Notes: generated from the sequence alone by a model not told the origin. Shown: positions 16,696-26,600, numbered from the stretch's first letter. The stretch: DNA of 34,546 bases from CAZUVM01 sp964623885 (GCA_964623885.1 CAZUVM010000125.1:1-34546), one strand, 5' to 3'. Program-made: numbers and translations.

Positions 16696-16831
16696 AGCCG
16701 TTATCTTTGGCCTGGAACCTTTATCCGGTTTTCTTCACCGGGATTACGCTGATTTTGCCGTTCCGCTCGAAGGTGGCGCTTTGCGTTTGCTCAAGTTCGC
16801 AATGAATTTGGGAAAAAACTACTCCTTGTGA
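16688..16831 (+). CDS. Possible small ORF, 47 aa, with slippery sequence
   Basis: GTG at 16688 overlaps the last 8 bases of the CgeB-like gene. The frame encodes 47 residues (FGLEPLSGFLHRDYADF, then VPLEGG and a basic tail) and stops at 16829-16831. Near its end the codons GGA AAA AAC contain the classic heptamer A-AAA-AAC; a -1 shift would extend it with KLLLVTRTAPPR to a stop at 16894-16896. There is no family match that I recognise. It may be a gene remnant or a chance frame. The rest of the spacer to 16984 holds nothing else convincing. Confidence 0.2.
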   Translation: MTKAVIFGLEPLSGFLHRDYADFAVPLEGGALRLLKFAMNLGKNYSL

Positions 16832-16984
16832 CTCGGACCGCACCGCCGCGATGTTTGGGTGGCGAATTGTTTTGCCCCGTTGCGCATGAACACTAGCATA
16901 CGCGCTGCCTGTTGATCCCGGCGAGCTTCCTTGTCAGTGAAGCGTGAGCCAGGACTGATTTGTGCAAACCTGATTCGCAAGGCG

Positions 16985-17836
16985 ATGAAATCCTGTGATT
17001 ACTGCGGCCGCCAAAACGAGAACGACTCCATCGCATGCCCCGAGTGCGGCACACCATTCCTGGCTCCTCCCGCGCCGGAGCCGCCGCCTTTAATTGCTAT
17101 TGAACCGAAGCTGACGGGAGCTCGGGCAACCCTGATTCTGGTCATATTTATCGGCGCGCAATTCCTTGTTGCTCTGGTTGCGGGGGCGGCGGCTGGGATC
17201 ACCGGACAGTTAGGAGGAGCGGACCTCCGCGATCGCCACAATTTGACCGAATTTATGCAGGGCATCACAGCCCCAATAGTAGTGATTGCGGCTTTGGGCG
17301 GTGGCATTGTGATGCTCGCAGCGTGCACTCTCCTCATCGGCAACGAGCTTGCGGACGAAACTCCGACCGGTGCTGCCTGGAGAGTGGGGTCGATTAAACA
17401 CGTCAGCCTAGGTCTGGGAATGGGATTCATGGCTGGATTGGCCTACGGCGCCTTGGCGCTGATCGCTGGACCAACCTGGATGCACAGTCAAGGGCCACTG
17501 ACAAGGATGGCGCAAATCCCTGGTCTGTCTCGCTTCCTTTGGGTGGTCATCGGACTGCTTGTTGCCCCGCCGATCGAGGAACTCCTGTTCCGCGGTGTTC
17601 TATATGGGGGATATCGGCGCTCTTTCGGTCATGCGCGCGCGGCTCTTGCCAGCACGGCCATTTTCTGCGCGTTGCATCTACCCGAAGTAATTCATTTCCT
17701 GCCTGCGCTCGTAGGCATTTCCGGTCTGGCCTTGGTGGCCTTGTGGTGCCGCTTGCGATCGTCCGCAATTGGTTCCGCCATTGCCGCACATTTTGGCTAC
17801 AATTTAGTCGTGGCGCTAGCCCTATTGGCTTTGTAG
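16985..17836 (+). CDS. CPBP-family intramembrane protease with zinc ribbon
   Basis: A 283-residue polytopic membrane protein. A zinc ribbon opens it (C4, C7, C18, C21). Several transmembrane segments follow, and the C-terminal half carries the three CPBP/Abi motifs: EELLFRG (E198, E199, R203), FCALH (F227, H231) and HFGYN (H269, N273). Such proteins are glutamic-type intramembrane proteases related to Rce1, used in processing or in self-immunity. I chose ATG 16985 because the zinc ribbon starts right there; the same frame goes back to GTG 16931. It precedes an ABC exporter by 60 bases in the same direction, which suggests a shared transcript. Confidence 0.88.
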   Translation: MKSCDYCGRQNENDSIACPECGTPFLAPPAPEPPPLIAIEPKLTGARATLILVIFIGAQFLVALVAGAAAGITGQLGGADLRDRHNLTEFMQGITAPIVVIAALGGGIVMLAACTLLIGNELADETPTGAAWRVGSIKHVSLGLGMGFMAGLAYGALALIAGPTWMHSQGPLTRMAQIPGLSRFLWVVIGLLVAPPIEELLFRGVLYGGYRRSFGHARAALASTAIFCALHLPEVIHFLPALVGISGLALVALWCRLRSSAIGSAIAAHFGYNLVVALALLAL

Positions 17837-17896
17837 CCGGAGAAGGGTCGCATTCAGTCGTTGCGTCTTGACGCTCCCGTCGATAGTTTCCGTGCC

Positions 17897-18829
17897 ATGT
17901 CGCTGCTGAAAGTTGAGCGCTTATCTAAGTCTTACGGTGCCGTTCGGGCCGTAGAGGAGATTAGTTTTGAGGTGCGGGAAGGAGAAATCTACGGCTTGCT
18001 TGGCCCAAACGGCGCCGGGAAGACTACAACAATTTCCGTGATCGCCGGGCTTTTGAGCGCAGACGCCGGAAAAGTGATTGTCGCCGGAATTGATTTTGCC
18101 AGCGATCCCGCGCGCGCCAAGCGGCTAATGGGTGTGGTTCCACAGGATGTGGCGCTTTACCAGGAACTTTCGGGTCGCGAAAACCTTGAATTTTGGGGAC
18201 GGATTGCCGGGTTGACCAGCGCGGATGCGCGCAAACGCGCCGATGAATTATTGGCTGCGCTTTCGCTGGCGGATCGTGCCAAGGATGCAGTCAAGACGTA
18301 CTCCGGCGGCATGAAGCGGCGCATCAACCTAGGGGCGGCGCTTTTACATCGTCCGCGGTTGCTGCTTCTGGATGAGCCCACCGTGGGGATCGATCCTCAA
18401 GCTCGAAGGAACATACTGGACTTCATTCAGGGCCTTTGCGCGGACGGAACCGCAATTCTCTACACTACGCACTACCTTGAAGAAGCTGAGAATCTTTGCC
18501 GGCGGATCGGGATCATCGATCACGGCAAGCTTCTGGCCGAGGGAACACTGCCGGAACTGCAAGATCGGCTGGGCGGTGACAAGGTGTTTGTGCTTGAAGG
18601 AGATTTAGGATCAGCAACACCGGACGCGTGGCCTGGTTTCGGGGAGCGCTTTCGATTACTGCAAAGATCCACGCGCCAAATGCTCGTGGCGGCCGCGGCG
18701 GCACGTGATCCCGGCGAGTGCCTGCGCGAGTTGCTCGCCTTGCCGGTCAAAGTGGAGAATGTGACTTTGAAACGGCCGAACTTAAATGACGTGTTCCTTC
18801 AACTGACCGGCCGCGAATTGCGCGAATGA
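17897..18829 (+). CDS. ABC transporter ATP-binding protein (DrrA/CcmA type)
   Basis: A 310-residue ATPase with all motifs: Walker A GPNGAGKTT (36-44), Q-loop VPQD, signature YSGGMKRR (135-142), Walker B LLLLDEP (155-161) and switch His in YTTHYLEEAE. A C-terminal extension of about 90 residues ending NLNDVFLQLTGRELRE is typical of ABC-2 drug/lipid exporters. ATG at 17897 begins directly at the conserved LKVERLSKSYG strand; the frame extends 12 codons upstream without family character. Its last 4 bases overlap the first permease gene, so the three proteins are made together. Confidence 0.95.
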   Translation: MSLLKVERLSKSYGAVRAVEEISFEVREGEIYGLLGPNGAGKTTTISVIAGLLSADAGKVIVAGIDFASDPARAKRLMGVVPQDVALYQELSGRENLEFWGRIAGLTSADARKRADELLAALSLADRAKDAVKTYSGGMKRRINLGAALLHRPRLLLLDEPTVGIDPQARRNILDFIQGLCADGTAILYTTHYLEEAENLCRRIGIIDHGKLLAEGTLPELQDRLGGDKVFVLEGDLGSATPDAWPGFGERFRLLQRSTRQMLVAAAAARDPGECLRELLALPVKVENVTLKRPNLNDVFLQLTGRELRE

Positions 18830-20157
18830 ACACGTTACGGGTGTTGCTCTGGAAAGATCTCCGCCGCGCCTGGCGCAATCCGGTGGGCTGGGTGATTTTC
18901 CTCGTCATACCAGTGGCTATCACCGCACTCGTAGGGTTGGCGTTTGGGCCCAAATCAAACTCGGGAGGGTTAGGCCGGATCCGCTTTGCACTGGTAGACG
19001 AAGATGACTCGATGCTGACTCGCTTTTTGAAAGGGGGATTGACCCAGGGTGAGAGTAGCCAGTATCTCGAGCCGCTCGTGCTGGACAAGGGAGAGGCTTT
19101 ACGACAAGTGCGCGAGGACAAAATAAGCGCGCTGTTGATTATTCCGAAGGGATTCACCCGCAATTACCTGGTCACTACCAACGTTGTCACTTTGGAACTG
19201 ATCAAAAACCCGGCACAATCAATTCACCCCGCGGTTCTGGAGGAATTGGTGGAAGTCTTCGCCACTGCTCTGGATGCAATTAAGCGGAATTTCGGGGACG
19301 AGCTTCCTCAATGGCAAACGGTATTTGATGACTCCGGCGACTACCACCGCGTGGCCGAGTTGATCGTACGGGCCGGTGACCGCATTGAAGCAGCGCGCAA
19401 AGTACTCTCGCCTCTGCGCGTTACTTATACCAAAGATGCGCCAGCCGAATCAGGTGCGACTCAGAATACCGAACGCATGGCATCCCCATCCGAAGCCTCA
19501 GTTCAACGTTCGACCAAGGCGACGACTAAAGCTCCGGGCGTGCCGGACTTCAATATCTTCGGTTACTTGTTGCCTGGATTAGTCTCGATGTTCTTGTTGT
19601 TTCTAGGCGATAACGCCGCCCGGGATGTTCAACGGGAAGTCCAAGAGCGAACTCTGCAGCGCTATCGCACGCTTCATCACCAGCTTTATGTTTTCGTAGT
19701 CTCAAAAGGCGTTTTTTGTTTCGTTTTGCTGCTGCTAAGTAGTGTGGTGATGCTGGGGGGGGGCGGTTTGCTTTTCCGCATTCATTGGCGCGACCCGTTA
19801 GCAGTGGCAGCCTTGACGGCGAGCTATTGCTTGTTTGCCTGCGGCCTAATGCTGTTGCTGCCCGCTTTGTTGGGAGAGCATCGGGCCGCCCAGGCCATGG
19901 GAAACGTAACAGCCATGATGATTGGGCTGGCCGGAGGGTCGACTTTCCCGGCCGAGCAACTCCCGGCATTTCTGCGGAATTTTATTACGCCGGTGCTGCC
20001 CAACTATTGGTACTCTCAGGCGGTGCGCGCGGTGGCTTTCAACACTGAGCCGCCGAGCTGGATTGGCATCGCGGCAAAGACCGCGCTGGTTGGCCTTGTT
20101 CTCATGGCTGTGGCGGCGTTGGCATTGCGCCGTGGACTCGCGAAAGGAAGTCGTTAG
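18826..20157 (+). CDS. ABC-2 type permease, first subunit
   Basis: A 443-residue membrane protein. One transmembrane helix lies near residues 20-42 (VGWVIFLVIPVAITALVGLA). A large extracytoplasmic domain of about 200 residues follows, with an ALLIIPKGF motif typical of ABC-2 permeases (YhgE/Pip-like). Five or six helices occupy about 240-435. It pairs with the ATPase and the next gene. The extracytoplasmic part has a Thr/Ser/Pro-rich linker just before the helices. Substrate unknown; exporters of this type move drugs, lipids, peptides or polysaccharide. Confidence 0.9.
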   Translation: MNTLRVLLWKDLRRAWRNPVGWVIFLVIPVAITALVGLAFGPKSNSGGLGRIRFALVDEDDSMLTRFLKGGLTQGESSQYLEPLVLDKGEALRQVREDKISALLIIPKGFTRNYLVTTNVVTLELIKNPAQSIHPAVLEELVEVFATALDAIKRNFGDELPQWQTVFDDSGDYHRVAELIVRAGDRIEAARKVLSPLRVTYTKDAPAESGATQNTERMASPSEASVQRSTKATTKAPGVPDFNIFGYLLPGLVSMFLLFLGDNAARDVQREVQERTLQRYRTLHHQLYVFVVSKGVFCFVLLLLSSVVMLGGGGLLFRIHWRDPLAVAALTASYCLFACGLMLLLPALLGEHRAAQAMGNVTAMMIGLAGGSTFPAEQLPAFLRNFITPVLPNYWYSQAVRAVAFNTEPPSWIGIAAKTALVGLVLMAVAALALRRGLAKGSR

Positions 20158-20160
20158 TCC

Positions 20161-21282
20161 ATGAGAAACATTCTACTAATTGGCCACACGGACCTGCGTG
20201 TGTTCCTGAAGATCAAGACGAGTTTTGTGTGGCTTTTTCTAATCCCGATCGTGTTCATCGGCTTTATGGGCTACGCAGTCCGCGGCCCTGGTGACCCCGC
20301 CAACATCAAACCATCCGTGCTGGTAGATAACCAGGATACCAATTTTGTCGCTGCGGTATTCAAGGCAGAATTGGGCACACACGGCATGAATGTGATTAAT
20401 CCCGGCGAGCACGAAGATGCCCCGCAGCAAATCCGGATTCCTGCAGACTTCAGCTCACGCGTTCTTGGCGGTGAACAGGCGAAGGTCGAATTCTCAAAAA
20501 GGGAAGAGAACATGTCGGGCGCGGGGGCGATGGTGGAGTTGCGTCTGGTTCGCGCCCTCATCGCTATTAATTCAGACTTACTGCGCGCAGGGGCCGATGG
20601 CGTTTGTTCAGAATCAGCTCTTCGCGCAGCGCAACAGTCACCGGGAACCGTCAGGCTGCAGGCCTCCTTTGCCGGGCGCAAGCCGGTACCTGCCGGGTTC
20701 AGCTTTTCCCTGCCCGGCAATATGGTGATGTACGTCATGATGAATCTGTTGATTTTCGGAGGAGTGTCCATGACGAAACAGCGCGAGGAGGGGATCATGC
20801 GTCGCCTTGCTTGCCAGCCGGTAACGCGGGGGGAAATGGTAGCAGGCAAAATCTATGGCCTGTTCAGTCTGGCGGCGGTGCAGGTAGCGGTTTACCTGCT
20901 GGCCGGTCGATTTCTGTTCGGAGTGAACCTGGGCGCGAACTTACCTGCGGTGCTGCTGACAATGTTGATCTATTCGTGGGTGGCGGGCTCTCTTGGGGTA
21001 TTACTAGGTTCGATTATTCGTGCCGAAGACAAAGTCATTGGACTGTGTGTCCTGGTGTCAATGTTGATGGGGGCCGTGGGAGGCTGCTGGTGGCCATTGG
21101 AAGTAGTTCCGCCGGCGCTTAAATCCGCGGCATTCTGTGTACCAACGGGGTGGGCAATGCACGCACTGCACCAATTGATCAGTTTCGGGGGGACGCTTGC
21201 CGATGCGGCGCCCGCGCTGGGTGTGTTGCTGGTATGGGGCGCCATTGCCAACATTCTCGCCGCGCGCTTTTTCCGCTGGTGA
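20161..21282 (+). CDS. ABC-2 type permease, second subunit
   Basis: A 373-residue protein with the same plan as its neighbour: N-terminal helix (SFVWLFLIPIVFIGFMGYAV), an extracytoplasmic domain containing IRIPADFSSRVL, then about five helices with the ABC-2 motif REEGIMRRLACQPVTRGEMVAGK before the last ones. It starts 3 bases after the first permease, so the pair likely forms a heterodimeric channel with two copies of the ATPase. The two permeases are clearly different in sequence, which is the pattern of heteromeric exporters. Confidence 0.9.
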   Translation: MRNILLIGHTDLRVFLKIKTSFVWLFLIPIVFIGFMGYAVRGPGDPANIKPSVLVDNQDTNFVAAVFKAELGTHGMNVINPGEHEDAPQQIRIPADFSSRVLGGEQAKVEFSKREENMSGAGAMVELRLVRALIAINSDLLRAGADGVCSESALRAAQQSPGTVRLQASFAGRKPVPAGFSFSLPGNMVMYVMMNLLIFGGVSMTKQREEGIMRRLACQPVTRGEMVAGKIYGLFSLAAVQVAVYLLAGRFLFGVNLGANLPAVLLTMLIYSWVAGSLGVLLGSIIRAEDKVIGLCVLVSMLMGAVGGCWWPLEVVPPALKSAAFCVPTGWAMHALHQLISFGGTLADAAPALGVLLVWGAIANILAARFFRW

Positions 21283-21381
21283 ATTCTCGCGGCTCGAAGT
21301 GATTACACAACCGGCGTGAGTTTGTACTTCACACGTGTCCCAACCCGCATGATGATAACCAAAAAAAGAAAGGCAAATTCT

Positions 21382-22440
21382 ATGGGCTTAATGGACTATC
21401 TGAAGACTCAGTTCCTGGAAATCATCCAGTGGGAAGACGATTCCCGGGACACAATTTCCTTCCGATACCCGGATTTGAACAAGGAGATTAAGCGGGGGGC
21501 GCAGCTCATCGTTCGCGAGTCGCAAGTCGCCCAGTTCATTTACCTCGGCCAATTCGGCGACACGTTTGGTCCCGGCAAATGGACACTAACGACCGACAAT
21601 ATTCCTATCCTCTCAACGTTGCGCGGCTGGAAGTACGGTCTCGAATCACCTTTTAAGGCGGACGTTTACTTCGTCAACACGCGCTTGTTCACCGGCAATA
21701 AATGGGGAACAGCGAACCCGATTATGACGCGGGACAAGGATTTCGGCGTCGTCCGCGTTCGCGCTTACGGCACTTATGATTTTCATGTGGTGGACCCGAA
21801 GTTGTTCCTTAAGGAAGTGGCCGGTACGGACGACCATTTCCGGCTGGACGAGTTTGCCGATACCATGCGATCGCGAATAGTCAGTGTATTCAGCGAGGCG
21901 TTGACCGCCGCCAATGTTCCGGTGCTGGATTTGGCGGCACGTTACCAGGAACTCGGCGCGGCTTTACTGCCACTGATTAATCCGGCCGTAACCGCCAAAT
22001 ATGGCATCGAGATCCCCAGCTTTATCGTAGAGAACGTTTCTGTTCCGCCAGAAGTCGAACAAGCGATCGACAAACGATCGAGCATGTCGGCCATTGGCAA
22101 CTTGAACGATTACGTAAAGTATCAGATGGCCGAAGGCATGACGAAAGGGAGCGGTGCCGGCGCGGCAAGCTCCGCCGCCGAGCTGGGCGCCGGGCTGACG
22201 CTCGGTCAGCAAATGGCCCAAGCGTTCAGTGCTGCAGGGCCGGCAGGCTCTCCATCAACCCCGCCGCCCGTGCCGAATGGCTTGCCGGAGCTGCTCAGCC
22301 CGGCAGATGCCGCCAAGGCTTTGGGAGTGAGCGAAGCGGATGTAATGACGGCTTTGGCGGACGGCTCGCTCAAGGGCAAGAAAATCGGTTCGACCTGGCG
22401 AATTACTCGCGGTGCATTGGATGAGTTTCTGAAAAGCTGA
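21382..22440 (+). CDS. SPFH-domain protein with C-terminal excisionase-type HTH
   Basis: A 352-residue protein. Residues about 20-220 form an SPFH (band 7-like) domain of the YdjI / virion-core-protein type, beginning MGLMDYLKTQFLEIIQWEDD and containing LESPFKADVYFVNT and FIVENVSVPPEVEQAI. A Gly/Ala/Pro-rich linker follows. Residues 306-352 read as a MerR/excisionase HTH (SPADAAKALGVSEADVMTAL, then GKKIGSTWRITRGALDEFL). No membrane helix is seen. ATG 21382 is chosen because it has an AAAGAAAGG ribosome site and the family begins there. SPFH proteins scaffold membrane domains; YdjI works with PspA in B. subtilis. The HTH in place of a zinc ribbon is unusual to my knowledge. Confidence 0.88.
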   Translation: MGLMDYLKTQFLEIIQWEDDSRDTISFRYPDLNKEIKRGAQLIVRESQVAQFIYLGQFGDTFGPGKWTLTTDNIPILSTLRGWKYGLESPFKADVYFVNTRLFTGNKWGTANPIMTRDKDFGVVRVRAYGTYDFHVVDPKLFLKEVAGTDDHFRLDEFADTMRSRIVSVFSEALTAANVPVLDLAARYQELGAALLPLINPAVTAKYGIEIPSFIVENVSVPPEVEQAIDKRSSMSAIGNLNDYVKYQMAEGMTKGSGAGAASSAAELGAGLTLGQQMAQAFSAAGPAGSPSTPPPVPNGLPELLSPADAAKALGVSEADVMTALADGSLKGKKIGSTWRITRGALDEFLKS

Positions 22441-22498
22441 ACTGGTCGAGCAGTGTGATTCGGCCATTACCTCCAGCATTTTATCCAGTCATAAGTCC

Positions 22499-23602
22499 AT
22501 GCCCGAAGCTCTTGCTCAAAAGAAGTTTTCCTGCCCCTCTTGCGGAGGCGAGGCACAGTGGAATCCTGGCAAACAAGCGCTTGTGTGCCCGTTTTGTGGC
22601 ACGGTTTCTCCTGCCCAAGTGCAACTCAGCTCCAAAGGCGACCAAGTCATCGTCGAGCATGACCTTGTGGCCGCTCTTCGTGGGATACCGGATGACCAGC
22701 GCGGGTGGCAGGCGGACAAGGTCTCGGTGCGCTGCCAAAGTTGCCAGGCCATTTCGGTGTTTGACGCAGGGCGTGTAAGCCAGCGCTGTGATTTCTGCGG
22801 TTCCACCGCGCTAGTGCCCTACCAGGAAATCAAGGCTGCCTTTCGGCCTGAGAGTTTGTTGCCGATGAAGCTCAGCGAAGACCAGGTGCGCAATGCAATG
22901 CGTCGCTGGTATGGCAATCGCTGGTTCGCGCCCAACCTGCTCAAACGAGCCGCACTGACTGATACGGTAAAAGGCCTTTATATTCCCTACTGGACGTTTG
23001 ATGCCCAGGTTCACGCCGATTGGACAGCAGAGAGTGGCTACTATTATTACGAAACAGAAACTTACCGGGATTCAGATGGCCAGACCAAAACGCGGCAAGT
23101 CCAGAAAGTCCGTTGGCAACCCAGTAGCGGTGCGCTCGATCATTTTTTCGATGACGAACTCGTCCCGGCATCCCGCGGGGTGCAGGAAGCAATACTGCGC
23201 CGGATCGAGCCGTTCCCAACGAAAGAACTTGTCTCTTATAATCCTGGTTTCCTTTCGGGCTGGGTTGTCGAGCGTTATCAAATCGATCTAATAGCCGCAG
23301 CCAAAGAGGCCCGTGAGGAAATGGATGCGGAAATGGAACGGCTCTGCGGAGGTCAAGTGCCTGGCGATACGTACCGGAATCTGCAGGTCGAGACGGACTA
23401 CTCAGGCCAGACGTTCAAACATATTCTCACGCCTATCTGGCTGCTGACCTATAACTACGGTGCGAAGAATTACCAGGTGGTGATTAACGGCTACACCGGC
23501 GCAATCGCGGGTAAATATCCAAAAAGCTGGGTAAAGATCAGCCTCGCAGTATTGACGGTAGTGGCAGCGATTATTCTCTTCCTGACGCTGTCGCACCATT
23601 GA
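22499..23602 (+). CDS. Double zinc-ribbon membrane protein (YdjG-like)
   Basis: A 367-residue protein with two N-terminal zinc ribbons (C12, C15, C30, C33 and C79, C82, C97, C100), a central region with WFAPNLLKRAAL and GLYIPYWTFDA, and a single C-terminal transmembrane helix at about 346-364. Such proteins are often mis-annotated as primosomal protein N' because of the ribbons, and are typical neighbours of YdjI-like SPFH proteins. It follows the SPFH gene by 58 bases. The likely role is a tail-anchored membrane partner that recruits the SPFH protein. It ends 7 bases from the convergent YfhO gene. The function is inferred from context. Confidence 0.85.
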   Translation: MPEALAQKKFSCPSCGGEAQWNPGKQALVCPFCGTVSPAQVQLSSKGDQVIVEHDLVAALRGIPDDQRGWQADKVSVRCQSCQAISVFDAGRVSQRCDFCGSTALVPYQEIKAAFRPESLLPMKLSEDQVRNAMRRWYGNRWFAPNLLKRAALTDTVKGLYIPYWTFDAQVHADWTAESGYYYYETETYRDSDGQTKTRQVQKVRWQPSSGALDHFFDDELVPASRGVQEAILRRIEPFPTKELVSYNPGFLSGWVVERYQIDLIAAAKEAREEMDAEMERLCGGQVPGDTYRNLQVETDYSGQTFKHILTPIWLLTYNYGAKNYQVVINGYTGAIAGKYPKSWVKISLAVLTVVAAIILFLTLSHH

Positions 23603-23609
23603 GGCTCGG

Positions 23610-26600
23610 TCATCGAGCGGCCATCGATTTTTCCGACTTTAAGCTTTCCTTTTTTTCGGTGGTGCTCGGCTCGGTTACCGGCTTGCCGGCGGGTTTAGGT
23701 CCCGGGCTCTTATTCCTAACCAGCAAAACGCCGCAGAGCGCCACGCCCAGAATGATTGCTGAAAGGCTGACGTAAAACATGTTTTCCGGTGGCTGGAATC
23801 TGAATTCGATTGTATGTGCTCCGGGCGTGAGATACAGCCCACGCATGAGGTAATTGCAACGAAGCAGCGGGGCAGGGGTGTCATCCACGAAAGCATGCCA
23901 GTTAGGCTCGTACCGATCGTTGAGCAGCAGCACCGATGGGGCCGAGGCCGTCGCTTTGAGCTTTAAATCAGTCGGTGCATAGCCGGCAAACTCGACCGTG
24001 CCCGCGACGGTGTTGGTTGAGCCACTGGTGGCCGAAGCGGGAATTACATCATTTACGAGCACCGTCTTTTCGGGATCGAATTCTGGGGCGGTGAGCTGAT
24101 TCAAGATCTCCTGATTGTTGGTGTTTACCTGCCAATTCGTATAGAGCTTGGCGCGGGGCAAGGCACCGGCGAATTCATACAAAGCAAACGGGCCGTTTGT
24201 GGCGGGAACAGCGGCCAATTGGGAAAAGTCGACAGGCTGCAGAACGCCCGGCTTCGGCGTCATCTCGAACTGCTCTATTACGCGGAACCGATGGTGACCC
24301 GGATCCAACTGTTGATTAAGGAAATCAAGCCACCCTGCCGCCCCGAGCAGGTAACGCGTGTTGGTGAGTTGCCAATAGCGAGCTACCCGCGTCGACATTC
24401 GGTGCAATATCTCTTCGGTATTTGAGGTTCTAAAGGGCAATTCGAAGGTGGAATTGAAGGACGCAAGATCTTCGGGCATTCTTGGCAATTGAACCAAGTC
24501 GAGAGACTGGATGTTGTAATATAGGAATTGATGCTGGGCCCATTCAACGCCATAGACACCATGACGAAAGTATTGCTCGATTGAGGCAAATTGAGGAGGG
24601 ATCTTAAAGATCTGTTGAAACCATGGCATTTCAAACCATGCTGGAAGACCGGCCACCCGGTGTTCGTAAGGCTTCTCTCGTAGCCGATCAAGTACCTGGT
24701 CAGTGGCGTATTTCTGTTGATAATTCCACACCACAATCCACTTGGATCCAGCGCGCCCGAGGTCTACCACTAGAAACAACCCCAACAGTGTTGCTCCCCA
24801 TTTGGCTCGACGACCGGAAAACACCCCGGCCATCGAAACAATCACCAGGCCAATGGCTACCGTCAGCAACAACAAAAACCAGCCGGCTTGACCAATACTG
24901 TACTTGGCCACAGCTTCTGAGGTAGTGGCATCGATCTGCACTTCCTGAAGGTAGCGAATGAGTGCGTCCTGATTGGCTGCATATAGTAGCCACGCGAGCA
25001 GGCACGCCGCCAGAACTGCGAAGCAGCCTATTGTCCACTGTCGATCAAACCCGCGGACCGTTTGCCACCATAATTTGAGTTTGGCGGAAACCGGCACGCC
25101 CGGCTCACTGGGGCGGGGTCTTCGATCGGTTGCTTTTGCGCCCTTTACGCGTAAGCGGCTCGGATCCTCAGCATTTTCATGAGTTGCATTTTCGACAGTG
25201 CGTTCTGAATGCTGCTCCATAAACTGCCGCCATAGCCCATGGATACCATAGGCAAAGAGTATCACCAGCCCCAACGTGGTCGGATGAAGGAACTTTGCAG
25301 GATTTCGAACCGTTGAAAAAAGAGGTAAAGAAAAGTAAGGGATTTGGTAGAACGGAGCAAATCGGCCAAAAGCAAGGGGCAGCGATACCGCTACTACTGC
25401 CATCCAAAACCACGCTCCCCGGCGATTGGCTAGCGCAAAAACCGAGTTCTTTCCACGAATAGCTTGGATTCCAGCCCAAACTGCCAGCAGCACTACCAAA
25501 ACCCCAGCATAGTGACCACCACCACCGAACCGGATTATTCCCCCTGGCTTGGGCACATCGCTTTGGCCGCGCGCCTGAGCATCCCAATAACGATCCCAAG
25601 CCGGGTCGCTACCGGCCAAACCCCAATAACTGCCGCCGCCCGGAGTATCCATTCTGTAGCCGAATAGGCCGGGAACCGTGAGGCCCAACAACGCCTCCTT
25701 TTTTGGCATGCTCCACTGTGTCGCGAAGTCCCAGCGCTGAGCCTTCGACTGCGCATTCTGTTCAGTGCCCTGGACCCCGCTGATTTGCGTGGCCACTAAT
25801 GTTGAGATGGTTTGGGCTGCCAAAAAGCCTGCGAAAATCACTACCACTGCCAATCGGGGCAGCCCTCGCACGAGCCGGCAGGCCAATGGCTTTCGCTTAA
25901 CCAACGCAAGCCAAAGGGCAACCGTGCCCGCACACAAACAAATCAGCACGACTGGACCGAGTTTCTGTGCAGCCGAGTGTGCAAAGCTCAAGCCGGTTCG
26001 TCCAAAGGTCTCGGCCAGCCACAGCAGTACGCCGCCACCTATGAACAGGATTGAGCCTGCAAGGCAAATCCAGAGAAAGGCCTGCTCGAGCGGCGCTGGC
26101 TTTTGCACCTCCTCATTGAAACCTTGGTACATTATATATGCTGCCACAAACACACTAAACAGAGCCCCGATATCTGCTCCCTCGGTAACAGCCATGCCAA
26201 CAGCGAGGCCGGCAAGCATAACGCGAGACCAGCGGGTTGGCCCCTCGGTGTGTGTTAGTGCTGCCAAAGCGAAGAAGCTCATTCCGAAGGCAATACATTG
26301 CGCCGATACGCCCCAGCATGCCGCGGAAAAGAAACTGAGCGCCAACATTGCTGCAATCCCGCCCAGAAGGCACGCGACCGAAGCCAATTTCAACTGACGG
26401 AAAAAGCACCAGGCTCCAACACCCAAAATTAACAACGCGACCGGGATGTTGAATCGAGAATAGCCTACCGGGCCAAGCAGAAAGACTATGGCATACGAGA
26501 TACTCGGAAGAGCACCGCCTCCCCGATACCCAATGCTGTTGAGGTCGTCCCATTCTCCGAAGAATGTACCGGGCAATCTCCGGCATTCCTGCACTAAAGA

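Noticed and set aside
16722..16743. ATCCGGT / ACCGGGAT mini-hairpin after the CgeB-like gene
   Set aside because: Short, mismatched and lacking a T-tract; it also lies inside the small ORF.
25765..26397. 210-codon plus-strand frame inside the YfhO gene
   Set aside because: Low-complexity antisense shadow of a well-supported membrane protein gene.
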